Part shown: positions 17,244 through 25,381 of the stretch, one piece after another | Position numbering within the stretch: position 1 is the stretch's first letter | Layout: every line of letters begins with the position of its first letter | DNA from: Fructobacillus apis | Lineage (GTDB): Bacteria; Bacillota; Bacilli; Lactobacillales; Lactobacillaceae | Reading direction: 5' to 3' | Length of the DNA stretch: 64,000 bases | Assembly (NCBI RefSeq): GCF_023893635.1 | Contig: NZ_JAMWYK010000002.1 | Coordinates: 186,001 to 250,000 of the forward strand | Notes under the pieces: generated by a model | What the model was told of the DNA's origin: nothing | The model's database searches: none | The model's input: only the letters and a program-made list of their open reading frames with translations | Program-made: the position numbers and the translations under genes

Positions 17244-17288
17244 GTGTGTAGACCTCCAATTAATTTTTTGACCTAAGTCAACGTAATC

Positions 17289-17297
17289 ATTATAACA
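17289..17297 (-). promoter_or_regulatory. Extended -10 promoter of gap
   Basis: TGTTATAAT on the minus strand (TG, one base, TATAAT). The -35 region is weak. Confidence 0.6.
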
Positions 17298-17443
17298 TAA
17301 ATGCGCTCCTACCAGTGTAGCTTGACTGTCATTTTTTATCACAAAGAAAACCGTACCAGTTCGCTCATCCTCCTCCTTCTGAACTTGGAACATGATAAAC
17401 TAATAAACAATAACGGAGAAGTCATTCTTATTTGGAGGCCACT

Positions 17444-17926
17444 GTGAAGGAAAACTCAGCCAAAATCATTACCAAGCTCGCGGTTTTGACCGCTTTAAAC
17501 GTTGCCCTATCCTATTTAGTGCACATCCCCATCACCGCCACGTCTGGATTCATTAATTTAGTGGAAGCAGGAATTCTCTTTGCCGCCTTGTCCTATGGTA
17601 AAAACGCTGGATTTATCGTTGGCGCAATGTCTGGTGCCTTGCTCGATCTACTCGCCGGCTACCCGCAATGGATCATCTTTTCATTTCTGATTCACGGTTT
17701 GGAGGGCTACGTTGTTGGTTTTGCGGCACAAGGTAGCTTGAAGAAGCAAATCATTTATTCGACCATTGGAACAATCATTATGCTAATTGGTTACACGCTG
17801 GCCGGTTCTTTCCTATATAATTGGACAGCAGGGATCGCGTCAATTCCAACAAACATGATTCAAGGAATTGCCGGTGCCGTCGTTGCTTTCTTCTTATTCA
17901 AAGCAACGAAAAATTATCAACAATAA
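17444..17926 (+). CDS. ECF-transporter substrate-binding (S) component
   Basis: 160 residues in about six hydrophobic helices. The fold and motifs (LAVLTALNVALSYLVHIP in helix 1 with the small-residue pattern that docks on EcfT, GAMSGALLDLLAG, and HGLEGYVVGF) match group II S components of energy-coupling-factor vitamin transporters. The substrate could be a thiamin-precursor or riboflavin-type vitamin, but this is not decided. Start set at GTG 17444, five bases after GGAGG; the TTG 12 bases earlier overlaps that site. No ecfA or ecfT is nearby, so it would share a module encoded elsewhere. Confidence 0.8.
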   Translation: MKENSAKIITKLAVLTALNVALSYLVHIPITATSGFINLVEAGILFAALSYGKNAGFIVGAMSGALLDLLAGYPQWIIFSFLIHGLEGYVVGFAAQGSLKKQIIYSTIGTIIMLIGYTLAGSFLYNWTAGIASIPTNMIQGIAGAVVAFFLFKATKNYQQ

Positions 17927-17936
17927 ACCCTTATAC

Positions 17937-17963
17937 AGAGCGACATCCATGCCGCTCTTTTTG
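17937..17963 (+). terminator. Terminator of the S-component gene
   Basis: 6-bp stem AGAGCG / CGCTCT with a 10-nt loop and a T run. Confidence 0.7.
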
Positions 17964-18036
17964 TTTTAAATTTTCAAGAATTTTGGATTATTAGTAATTT
18001 GTGTGATAATTGACTTGAAAATAAAAGGAGGAAAAC

Positions 18037-19371
18037 ATGTCAACACAATACGATTATGACGTCATTTTCATCGGTGCCGGTCACGGTGCCTTTGATGGGG
18101 CGCCCGCTCTAACGGCTGCTGGTAAGTCCGTCGCATTCATCGAAGAAGACAAGGTTGGTGGAACCTGCCCGAACTGGGGTTGTAACGCCAAGGTGATTTT
18201 GGAAGCACCAGCTAAAATCACGCAAACGATGAAGCAATCCGACGGCGTGATTGCCGGTGATGCTTACATCGACTGGGAAAAGGCCATGGCGCGCAAGAAA
18301 GAAATTGTGAACATGTTCCCTGGCGCTATTCAATCTGGGATGGAAGGCGCTGGTATCGATTTCATCTTCGGTCATGCGTCATTCCGGGATACTCACACGA
18401 TTACGGTTGGTGAAAAGACCGTAACGGCCGAACAGTTCGTAATTGCAACTGGTCAGCACTCCCACCGCTTGGATATTCCAGGAAAGGAGTACCTCCACGA
18501 TTCAAAGGATTTCTTGTCAATGGACCACGTGCCAGACAAGATGGTCATCATCGGTGCGGGTTACATCGCACTGGAAGCAGCTTCTATCATGAAGGCCGCT
18601 GGTTCACAGGTGACGGTCATCATGAAGGGCAACCAAGCCCTCAAGGGATTTGACCGCACGTACACGGATGAACTCATGAAGACGTTGGCTGACCAAGGCG
18701 TGCTTTTCATTAAGAACGCAACAATCAAGGCCGTTGAACAAAACGGTGCGGGTTACACTGTTTCCGCAAACACCGGTTCATACCCCGCCAACTATATCTT
18801 GGATGCCACGGGTCGCGTGCCAAACACACAAAAGCTTGGCTTGAACGAAATCGGCGTGGAATACGATGAGAGCGGAATCGTGACAAACGATTACTTACAG
18901 ACATCGGTTTCAAACATCTATGCTACGGGTGATGTCTTGAAGAAGAATCAGCCAAAGTTAACGCCAACGGCAACGTTTGAATCCCAGTACGTGGTGGACC
19001 ACATTTTGGGTAACGATAACGCCCCAATTAACTATCCAGCAATCGGAACGACGGTCTTCACGACGCCTCGCTTGGCGCAAGCCGGTGTGACGTTAGAAGA
19101 AGCAAAGGCAAACGAAGACAAGTACACGGTGATTAACCAGGACGTCATGGATGACTGGTACCGGTTGGTGGACTTTGAAAAGGCTGGTAAGCGTTCCTTG
19201 ATTTACAACAAGGAAGGTCAGTTGGTCGGTGTGATTGAATTGTCAGACAAGGCAGAAGACGTGGTAAACGCGCTCTTGCCAGCCATCGAGTTCGGTTACA
19301 CGAAGCAGGAATTGAAGCGTTTAGTGACGGTGTTCCCATCAATTGGTTATTCCGCATTGGACAATATGTAA
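18037..19371 (+). CDS. FAD/NAD(P) disulfide oxidoreductase lacking the C-terminal His motif
   Basis: 444 residues with the class I pyridine-nucleotide disulfide reductase layout: FAD loop GAGHGAFDGAPAL (residues 12-24), redox-active pair GGTCPNWGCNAKV (about 43-55), NAD(P) loop IIGAGYIALEAAS around 178, and FAD-binding YATGDVL around 305. Lipoamide dehydrogenase, glutathione reductase and MerA relatives end in a dimer domain with an HPT motif that supplies the acid/base His; here the block reads TVFPSIGYSALDNM. The His is absent, so substrate chemistry may differ. GGAGG precedes the ATG. Monocistronic. Confidence 0.82.
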   Translation: MSTQYDYDVIFIGAGHGAFDGAPALTAAGKSVAFIEEDKVGGTCPNWGCNAKVILEAPAKITQTMKQSDGVIAGDAYIDWEKAMARKKEIVNMFPGAIQSGMEGAGIDFIFGHASFRDTHTITVGEKTVTAEQFVIATGQHSHRLDIPGKEYLHDSKDFLSMDHVPDKMVIIGAGYIALEAASIMKAAGSQVTVIMKGNQALKGFDRTYTDELMKTLADQGVLFIKNATIKAVEQNGAGYTVSANTGSYPANYILDATGRVPNTQKLGLNEIGVEYDESGIVTNDYLQTSVSNIYATGDVLKKNQPKLTPTATFESQYVVDHILGNDNAPINYPAIGTTVFTTPRLAQAGVTLEEAKANEDKYTVINQDVMDDWYRLVDFEKAGKRSLIYNKEGQLVGVIELSDKAEDVVNALLPAIEFGYTKQELKRLVTVFPSIGYSALDNM

Positions 19372-19389
19372 GAAAATAATATAAAAACA

Positions 19390-19421
19390 AAAAGGCTAGC
19401 GCATTCGCGCTAGCCTTTTTT
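19390..19421. terminator. Bidirectional terminator between convergent genes
   Basis: Perfect 13-bp stem AAAAGGCTAGCGC with ATTC loop, flanked by A and T runs. It serves the oxidoreductase gene and metG. Confidence 0.93.
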
Positions 19422-19433
19422 TAAAACGAATAA

Positions 19434-21479
19434 TTATTCAATCCCTGAGCCAGGTTCAACAGTGTCAGGCAAGATCGTAACGGTAACGATACCGTTCTTT
19501 TCAGCAGATAACACCATTCCCTCAGAAAGCTCACCGGCCATCTTACGGGGTGCCATGTTGGCGACGATGGCAACCTTCTTTCCAACGAGAACTTCTGGTT
19601 CTGGATACCATTGACGAATTCCAGAAAGAATTTGACGTGGCTTTGATGAGCCATCATCCAAAGTAAACTTCACGAGCTTCTTTGACTTTGGAAGTAATTC
19701 AGCAGCCGTAATCTTGGCGGCCAAAATTTCAACCTTGTCGAAGTCGTCGTATTCGATCAACGCCTTGTGCGTCGTTTCTTCTTCCATGTTGTCGTCCTTC
19801 TTACTTTCGTTCTTGGCAGCTTCCTTAACAGCACGTCCCTTCCCCTTGGTATCCTTTGAGACCAATGAGGCAATGAAGGCCACCTCTTCTTCCACGTCCA
19901 AGCGTGGGAAAATTGGCGTTCCCTTCTTAACAACCGTGCCACCGGCAGGCAAAGCAGCCATTGAAAGATCAGTCAAATCAACGCCAGCTTCTGGTTCTTG
20001 CAAACCAAGTTGCTCGAAGATTTGCTTTGGCGTTTCAACCATGACCGGTTGCAAGAGCGCACCCACAACGCGCAAGGTTGCGGCCAAGTGAGCCATTACG
20101 GATGCCAACGCTTCCTTCGCGTCCGCGTTTTCCCCGGCCGTCTTGGCCAAGACCCAAGGTTCCGTTTCGTCAATGTACTTGTTAGCACGACGAACGATTG
20201 ACCATACGGCTTCAAGCGCATCCGCTGTGTGAACGCCCTGCATGTTTTCTTCGTAGACGGCGATTTGTTCGGCAACCAATTCTTCCAATGACGCGTCGAA
20301 TTCCGTCACGTCGGAAGTAAAGGCCGGAACCGTTCCGCCTTCGTACTTGTTGATCATGGCAACCGTTCGGTTCAACAAGTTACCGAGGTCGTTTGCCAAG
20401 TCGTAGTTCACGCGGGAAACGAAGTCTTCAGGTGAGAAGACACCGTCGTTTCCAAATGGCATGGCGCGAAGCAAGTAGTAACGCACCGCGTCCAAACCAT
20501 AACGAGACGTCAAGTCTTCAGGGTAAATGACATTTCCCTTGGACTTCGACATCTTACCGTCCTTCATGACGAGCCAACCGTGGCCGATGATCTTTTCAGG
20601 CATGTCCAAACCAAGGGCGTGGAGCATGATTGGCCAGTAGATGATGTGGAAACGAACGATTTCCTTACCAACCAATTGAACAGAGGCTGGCCAGAACTTC
20701 TTCAACAATTCGTCTTGGTCAGAACCGTAACCCAAAGCCGTAATATAGTTGGCCAAGGCGTCGATCCAAACGTAGATGACGTGCTTTTCGTCACCAGGAA
20801 CAGGAACTCCCCAGTCAAATGACGTACGCGTCACGGCCAAGTCTTCCAATCCAGGCAAGATGAAGTTTTGAAGCATTTCGTTCATTCGAGATTCAGGTTG
20901 AACGAAGTCTGGGTGAGACTTGTAGTAGTCCACCAACCAGTCAGCGTACTTAGACATCTTGAAGAAGTACGTCTCTTCTTGAATCTTTTCCACTTCGTGA
21001 CCAGAGGGGGCCTTACCCCCGGTCATGTTCCCGTCAGCGTCGCGGTATACTTCGGCCAGTTGTGATTCCGTGAAGTATTCTTCATCGGAAACCGAGTACC
21101 AACCTTCGTACTGTCCCTTGTAGATATCGCCTTGGTCCAAAAGCTTTTGGAAAATCTTTTGCACGGCCTTTTCGTGATCATCATCCGTCGTACGGATGAA
21201 CTTGTCATAAGAAATATTCATCAATGACCAAAGGTCCTTGATATCCTTGGCCATCTTATCCAAGTATTCTTGTTCGCTCTGCCCTTCGGCAGCGGCCTTC
21301 TTTTGAATCTTTTCACCGTGTTCGTCCGTTCCCGTAAGGAAAAAGACGTCTTCACCTAACAAACGGTGGTACCGCGCAGCGGCGTCTGCCAAGACCGTTG
21401 TGTATGTGTTTCCCAATTGCAACTTACCAGATGGGTAATAGATTGGTGTCGTAATATAAAAGTTCTTCTTTTCTGACAT
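19434..21479 (-). CDS. metG: Methionyl-tRNA synthetase
   Basis: 681 residues. The N-terminal ITTPIYYPSGKLQLGNTY contains the HIGH-type motif as QLGN, and the second signature is GKMSKSKGN. The metal-knuckle region reads YFTESQLAEVYRDADG without the four Cys, as in other Gram-positive enzymes. The C-terminal 110 residues are the Trbp111-like tRNA-binding domain (DKVEILAAKITAAELLPKSKK ... GSGIE). Start at MSEKKNFY (21479), seven bases after GGAGG; the frame runs on to 21653 without support. No T-box is seen; an extended -10 lies close upstream. Confidence 0.96.
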   Translation of the reverse strand: MSEKKNFYITTPIYYPSGKLQLGNTYTTVLADAAARYHRLLGEDVFFLTGTDEHGEKIQKKAAAEGQSEQEYLDKMAKDIKDLWSLMNISYDKFIRTTDDDHEKAVQKIFQKLLDQGDIYKGQYEGWYSVSDEEYFTESQLAEVYRDADGNMTGGKAPSGHEVEKIQEETYFFKMSKYADWLVDYYKSHPDFVQPESRMNEMLQNFILPGLEDLAVTRTSFDWGVPVPGDEKHVIYVWIDALANYITALGYGSDQDELLKKFWPASVQLVGKEIVRFHIIYWPIMLHALGLDMPEKIIGHGWLVMKDGKMSKSKGNVIYPEDLTSRYGLDAVRYYLLRAMPFGNDGVFSPEDFVSRVNYDLANDLGNLLNRTVAMINKYEGGTVPAFTSDVTEFDASLEELVAEQIAVYEENMQGVHTADALEAVWSIVRRANKYIDETEPWVLAKTAGENADAKEALASVMAHLAATLRVVGALLQPVMVETPKQIFEQLGLQEPEAGVDLTDLSMAALPAGGTVVKKGTPIFPRLDVEEEVAFIASLVSKDTKGKGRAVKEAAKNESKKDDNMEEETTHKALIEYDDFDKVEILAAKITAAELLPKSKKLVKFTLDDGSSKPRQILSGIRQWYPEPEVLVGKKVAIVANMAPRKMAGELSEGMVLSAEKNGIVTVTILPDTVEPGSGIE

Positions 21480-21516
21480 ATGAGTCCTCCTAGCAAATGT
21501 GCCGATACTGCCTTTT

Positions 21517-21525
21517 ATTATAGCA
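21517..21525 (-). promoter_or_regulatory. Extended -10 promoter of metG
   Basis: TGCTATAAT on the minus strand, 38 bp before the start codon. Confidence 0.62.
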
Positions 21526-21688
21526 AAATGCAGCCTCCCCCACCAGTTGAGCAATCGCTTCTTAGAATATGAAAGTTCTAGTAAACCATTTTTACGCCTA
21601 TATTCACAAAGCTTTTTAAAAGGGCATTTTTTGATTGAAGAGAGAAGAACCAATTGCCCGTTGTTTTTCTCTTTTTAATAGAACTTTA

Positions 21689-21717
21689 TTGACAAAAAAA
21701 TACGCCACCGGTAAACT
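21689..21717 (+). promoter_or_regulatory. Promoter of the cystine-transport leader and operon
   Basis: -35 TTGACA, 17-bp spacer, -10 TAAACT. Predicted start near 21724, 19 bp before the leader-peptide ATG. Confidence 0.87.
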
Positions 21718-21742
21718 TGAGAAAGAAACTAAGGAGGCAACT

Positions 21743-21817
21743 ATGAACGCAAACGTTAACTTTCACAACTCAATCGCTATGACTTTCACGGTTTGCTGTT
21801 GCGCACCGCTTTTTTAG
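21743..21817 (+). CDS. Leader peptide with three consecutive Cys codons
   Basis: A 24-codon reading frame with AAGGAGG ending five bases before its ATG. The C-terminal part reads VCCCAPLF and the Cys codons TGC TGT TGC lie at 21794-21802. The TAG stop (21815-21817) touches the first arm of the antiterminator hairpin. A ribosome waiting for Cys-tRNA would leave that arm free; one finishing translation would cover it. This is the layout of an attenuation leader rather than of a functional peptide. It is the first translated product of the cystine-transport transcript. Confidence 0.82.
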   Translation: MNANVNFHNSIAMTFTVCCCAPLF

Positions 21818-21887
21818 GGTGGCGTTCATAGATTTAAAGCCACCCTGGGTCCCTCTTTTTGGGGACCATGGGTGGCTTTTTCTTTTG
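21817..21887 (+). promoter_or_regulatory. Attenuator: exclusive antiterminator and terminator
   Basis: Segment A GGGTGGC (21817-21823) can pair with segment B GCCACCC (21839-21845). B can instead pair with segment C GGGTGGC (21870-21876), extended by GGTCCC/GGGACC (21848-21853 and 21862-21867), followed by TTTTTCTTTT; B:C is a strong terminator. A:B and B:C exclude each other. The leader-peptide stop codon overlaps A by one base. Confidence 0.85.
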
Positions 21888-21948
21888 ACCAAAAGCCAAA
21901 AAATCGTTGAATAGTTAAAAACCAATTGAATTGCATAGGAGCAAACAA

Positions 21949-22743
21949 ATGAATAAGAAAATCGTTATCATCTTGGCCGGATTGGCCGTTATCATCGCCG
22001 GAATCGTTGGGTTCAACAAGTTCAGCAGTCAAAAGGACGCCGGACTGACAATCAAGAAGGATACTTTCACGGTGGGTGTTGAAGGAACGTACGCCCCCTT
22101 CTCCTTCCACGATGACAAAGGAAACTTAACTGGTTTCGAAGTTGAAATCGCCGAAAACCTCGCCAAGAAGATGAACATGAAGGTCGACTTTGTTCAAACA
22201 AAGTGGGATTCCTTGATTGCCGGTGTGAACGCCAAGCGTTACGATGCCGTAATCAACAACATCGGTGTTTCACCCGAACGTAAGGCCAACTACCGCATGT
22301 CAGACCCATACCTTTACCCACGCGCCGCTTTGATTAAGCGGACGGGTGACACGTCAATGAACACCCTTGCTGACATCAAGGGGAAGACGATGGCGCAATC
22401 CGTCACGTCAAACTACGGTAAGCGTGCCAAGGCCGAAGGCGCTAACATCAAAGCCGTTGCCGGAATCATCGAATCCATGAACTTGATTACAACGAACCGT
22501 GCAGACGGTACCTTGAACGACCTTGGTTCGTTTGAAAACTGGAAGCAAGCCAACCCTGACGCTGACGTCGAAGCCGTTGACGTGGCCAAGGAAATGGGAT
22601 CAACTCCTGACGGTGTTTTGATGAACAAGGACAACGAAGCCTTGCAAAAGAAGGTCAACAAGGCGATGAAGGAACTCCACGAAGATGGTACGCTTTCAAA
22701 GCTTTCAAAGAAGTACTTCAACAAGGACTTAACAAAAGAATAA
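21949..22743 (+). CDS. Amino-acid (probably cystine) ABC transporter, substrate-binding protein
   Basis: 264 residues of the type 3 solute-binding family. The N-terminal helix (about residues 5-22) has no lipobox Cys, so the protein seems anchored by an uncleaved signal rather than as a lipoprotein. Family motifs: VGVEGTYAPFSFHDDKGNLTG, FEVEIAENLAKKM and NNIGVSPERKANY. The closest general resemblance is to cystine binders (TcyA/FliY-like); the Cys-codon leader upstream supports this substrate. Start at ATG 21949, seven bases after TAGGAG. First structural gene of a four-gene operon; it contains no Cys residue. Confidence 0.85.
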   Translation: MNKKIVIILAGLAVIIAGIVGFNKFSSQKDAGLTIKKDTFTVGVEGTYAPFSFHDDKGNLTGFEVEIAENLAKKMNMKVDFVQTKWDSLIAGVNAKRYDAVINNIGVSPERKANYRMSDPYLYPRAALIKRTGDTSMNTLADIKGKTMAQSVTSNYGKRAKAEGANIKAVAGIIESMNLITTNRADGTLNDLGSFENWKQANPDADVEAVDVAKEMGSTPDGVLMNKDNEALQKKVNKAMKELHEDGTLSKLSKKYFNKDLTKE

Positions 22744-22791
22744 GTTCAAAAGCAATCACGGTCGCTTTTGACTTTTATATAGGAAAAGAAC

Positions 22792-23490
22792 ATGACAGAA
22801 TTTTTCGAACTGGCCATCAAATACCTGCCAGAACTCTTCATCACCGCAATTAAATACACGCTGCCACTGACGGCCATCTCATTCTTCTTCGGATTGATTT
22901 TTGCGTCACTCACGGCACTGTTTCGCGTTTCGAAGCTACCACAAAACGAATGGGCCGCCGCCTTTTTGCAAATCTTCAAGTGGGTTGCGAACGCGTACGT
23001 CTGGTTCTTCCGCTCGACACCATTGTTGGTACAACTCTTCATCGTGTTCTACGGTTTACCAAACGCACACATCGCTTTCTTCCAGTCCGCCTGGGTATCC
23101 GCTATCACGGTATTCTCACTGAACACCGGTGCCTACGCTTCGGAAACGATTCGCGCTTCCATCAACTCCGTTCCTGAAGTTCAAAAGCAAGCGGCCGAAT
23201 CACTCGGAATGACGCGTGGACAGGTTTACTGGAACGTGGTTTTGCCACAGGCAGCTCGAATTTCCGTCCCACCATTGTCCAACTCTTTGATTGGTTTGTT
23301 GAAGGACACCTCATTGGCATCAGTTATTACGATTGTAGAAATTTTCTACCTCTCACAACAGATTGCAGCCGCTAACTACAAGGTCTTGTCCATGTACGTT
23401 TTGGTCGCCATGGTTTACGCCTTCTTCACGACCATTCTTTCAATCGGACAACACTACCTAGAGAAGTACACATCGAGGTTCGCCCAATGA
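22792..23490 (+). CDS. Amino-acid (cystine-type) ABC transporter permease
   Basis: 232 residues, HisM/TcyB family, with about five membrane helices. The EAA loop that docks on the ATPase is VQKQAAESLGMTRGQVYWNVVLPQA. FRSTPLLVQLFIVFYGLP is the conserved N-terminal permease block. It lies 48 bp downstream of the binding protein and its stop overlaps the start of the ATPase gene by four bases (ATGA). It likely works as a homodimer, since only one permease is encoded. Confidence 0.9.
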   Translation: MTEFFELAIKYLPELFITAIKYTLPLTAISFFFGLIFASLTALFRVSKLPQNEWAAAFLQIFKWVANAYVWFFRSTPLLVQLFIVFYGLPNAHIAFFQSAWVSAITVFSLNTGAYASETIRASINSVPEVQKQAAESLGMTRGQVYWNVVLPQAARISVPPLSNSLIGLLKDTSLASVITIVEIFYLSQQIAAANYKVLSMYVLVAMVYAFFTTILSIGQHYLEKYTSRFAQ

Positions 23491-24221
23491 TTTCAGTTAA
23501 AAACTTAGTAAAACAATATCCGGATAAGAAGGCGTTGGACAATGTGTCCGTTACGTTCAAAGCCGAAGAAACAACTGCAATTGTCGGTCCTTCTGGTTCC
23601 GGTAAGTCCACCCTACTATGGGCCTTGAACCTATTGGAACGCCCCACTTCTGGTGAACTTCAAATTGATGATTTGAAAGTTAATTTCGAAGATTCCCTGT
23701 CGAGCGCACAAATCTTGGAACTACGTCAGAAGACCGCCACGGTTTTCCAGGAAAAGGCGTTGTTCACGCATTTAAACGTCTTGCACAACCTCACGGAAGG
23801 ACCCGTGAAGGTGCAAAAGAAGAGCAAGCAAGAAGCCGAAAAGAAAGCGTTCGATTTGTTGAAGCAATTCGACATGCAAGAATTGGCCGACCGCTACCCT
23901 TACCAATTGTCCGGAGGACAACAGCAACGCGTTGCCATTTTACGTGCCTTGGCCATGGAGCCAAAGTATTTGCTCTTGGATGAACCAACGTCCGCCTTGG
24001 ATCCGGAATTGGAAGCTCAAGTTCTCCGTGTTTTGAAGGACTTGGCCAAGAAGGACACGTCTATGATTGTTGTCACACACAACATGGCCTTCGCCGAACA
24101 AGTCGCAGACCAAGTGGTCTTCATCGACAACGGTTCGGTTGGCTATGCGGGAAAGACCGATGGGTTCTTCCACTCTGACAACGAACGTATCAAGAAATTC
24201 TTAGGAGCAATGTCTTTCTAA
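23487..24221 (+). CDS. Amino-acid (cystine-type) ABC transporter ATP-binding protein
   Basis: 244 residues. Walker A is [16 protein letters not shown] (residues about 32-47), the signature is [17 protein letters not shown], Walker B is [14 protein letters not shown], and the switch His is in VVTHNMAF. This is the polar amino-acid uptake subfamily (TcyC/GlnQ-like). It starts inside the permease stop codon and ends in the stop/start overlap TAATG with the nuclease gene, so all three are likely translationally coupled. Confidence 0.92.
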   Translation: MISVKNLVKQYPDKKALDNVSVTFKAEETTAIVGPSGSGKSTLLWALNLLERPTSGELQIDDLKVNFEDSLSSAQILELRQKTATVFQEKALFTHLNVLHNLTEGPVKVQKKSKQEAEKKAFDLLKQFDMQELADRYPYQLSGGQQQRVAILRALAMEPKYLLLDEPTSALDPELEAQVLRVLKDLAKKDTSMIVVTHNMAFAEQVADQVVFIDNGSVGYAGKTDGFFHSDNERIKKFLGAMSF

Positions 24222-25126
24222 TGGCTAACAACAAAAAAGCCCGACAACGTCAGTATGCTGCGACCGTCACCGTTTTAGTTATTATGGTGGCGGTTTTGTC
24301 GTATCAGCACTTTATGTTTCCGGGGGCAAATCAAGGACAAAGTAACCAACAAAAGCAAGAAAAGGTTTGGAAGCAAAACAAGAAAGCGGATAAGAACCGC
24401 ACGAACGTACAAACGGTTTCCTCATCTGATCAAGAGCTATTAAACATCCAATGGGACGGCACGCTCGACGGGGACATCGTTCACCTCAATAACAATAAAG
24501 CGACTTTCTCTGACAATGAACTGCATCAGAATTTCAAAGGAAACGGCAGCAAGTTGAATCCGACCGATGGCTTGGCCCTTTCACCTTTGGACGACTTAGG
24601 CCGCTCACAGCAAGGAAATTTCGTGGCTTCTAAGAAAGCCATGGATAAGGTGACGAAGCGTCCCAGTCAGATTGCTAAAAACGTCCGTCCATCCGGCTGG
24701 AACCAGGGCGATCACTTTAATGGAACGGCTTGGGTCGGCGGTTACCACTCGAACCCCAAGGTTAAGCTTGGCGGTAGTGAACAAGCGCTGTGGAACAAGT
24801 CACACATCGTGGGCTACCAGTTCTTCGGAATGCCAACCATGGTCACAGAAAACATGACGACGGGAACCCGTGTTGAAAACGCATTTCCGGGTCAGTTGGT
24901 TCCGGAAGACGATATCCGCTATGCATTGAAGCAGCACGAAAACATCACCATTCGTGGACAAGTAACGCCCGTTTACAACGGAAACGAACTCGTTCCGCGC
25001 GGTGTCCATTACATGGCTAAGTCTGTAGAAGATAACGGCCAGACATTGAACTTGAACTACTGGATTTTTAACGTCCAGCCCGGTGTTACAATTGACTATA
25101 ATACTGGTGCAGCAAAGATTAACTAA
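24221..25126 (+). CDS. Secreted or membrane-anchored DNA/RNA non-specific endonuclease (EndA-like)
   Basis: 301 residues. A single N-terminal helix (about 12-32) anchors or exports the protein. A Gln/Lys-rich linker and a beta-beta-alpha-metal nuclease domain follow. The catalytic block reads WNKSHIVGYQFFG, corresponding to DRGHLIGYQ of streptococcal EndA, with the general-base His kept and Asp-Arg-Gly replaced by Asn-Lys-Ser; the metal-ligand Asn is plausibly in TRVENAFPGQ. Its ATG overlaps the ATPase stop by one base, so it belongs to the transporter operon. Likely role: degrading extracellular nucleic acid for nutrition. Confidence 0.83.
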   Translation: MANNKKARQRQYAATVTVLVIMVAVLSYQHFMFPGANQGQSNQQKQEKVWKQNKKADKNRTNVQTVSSSDQELLNIQWDGTLDGDIVHLNNNKATFSDNELHQNFKGNGSKLNPTDGLALSPLDDLGRSQQGNFVASKKAMDKVTKRPSQIAKNVRPSGWNQGDHFNGTAWVGGYHSNPKVKLGGSEQALWNKSHIVGYQFFGMPTMVTENMTTGTRVENAFPGQLVPEDDIRYALKQHENITIRGQVTPVYNGNELVPRGVHYMAKSVEDNGQTLNLNYWIFNVQPGVTIDYNTGAAKIN

Positions 25127-25134
25127 AACAAATG

Positions 25135-25173
25135 AAAAGAGGGATTCGATATTCAATCGAATCCCTCTTTTTT
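25135..25173 (+). terminator. Terminator of the transporter-nuclease operon
   Basis: 16-bp stem AAAAGAGGGATTCGAT with 5-nt loop and T run. Confidence 0.93.
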
Positions 25174-25218
25174 GGTACAAAAAAAGCGGCTATAACTAGC
25201 CGCTCTTCTCTCATGAAA

Positions 25219-25303
25219 TGCCCTCGGTGGGAGTCGAACCCACACGGTGTTGCCACCACTGGATTTTGAGTCCAGCGCGTCTGCCAATTCCGCCACAAGG
25301 GCA
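25219..25303 (-). tRNA. tRNA-Leu (anticodon CAA)
   Basis: 85-nt class II tRNA with a long variable arm. Acceptor stem TGCCCTT / GAGGGCA, anticodon loop CTCAAAA, T arm GGGTTCGACTCCC. CCA is not encoded. Confidence 0.95.
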
Positions 25304-25329
25304 GGCATGTTGTTTTTTTCAACTATATA

Positions 25330-25358
25330 AATATACCAAGGACGATCGTCCCTGTCAA
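25330..25358 (-). promoter_or_regulatory. Promoter of tRNA-Leu with a palindrome in the spacer
   Basis: -35 TTGACA, 17-bp spacer, -10 TATATT on the minus strand. The spacer contains the perfect 12-bp palindrome GGACGATCGTCC (25340-25351). Confidence 0.75.
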
Positions 25359-25381
25359 CAACATACCGAGAAATTGTTTAT

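Noticed and set aside
21480-21653. N-terminal extension of MetG or a T-box for metG
   Set aside because: No T-box core sequence; the extension has no ribosome site and covers the promoter.
21635-21742. Longer reading of the Cys leader frame from 21635
   Set aside because: It would start upstream of the promoter; the ATG at 21743 has the ribosome site.
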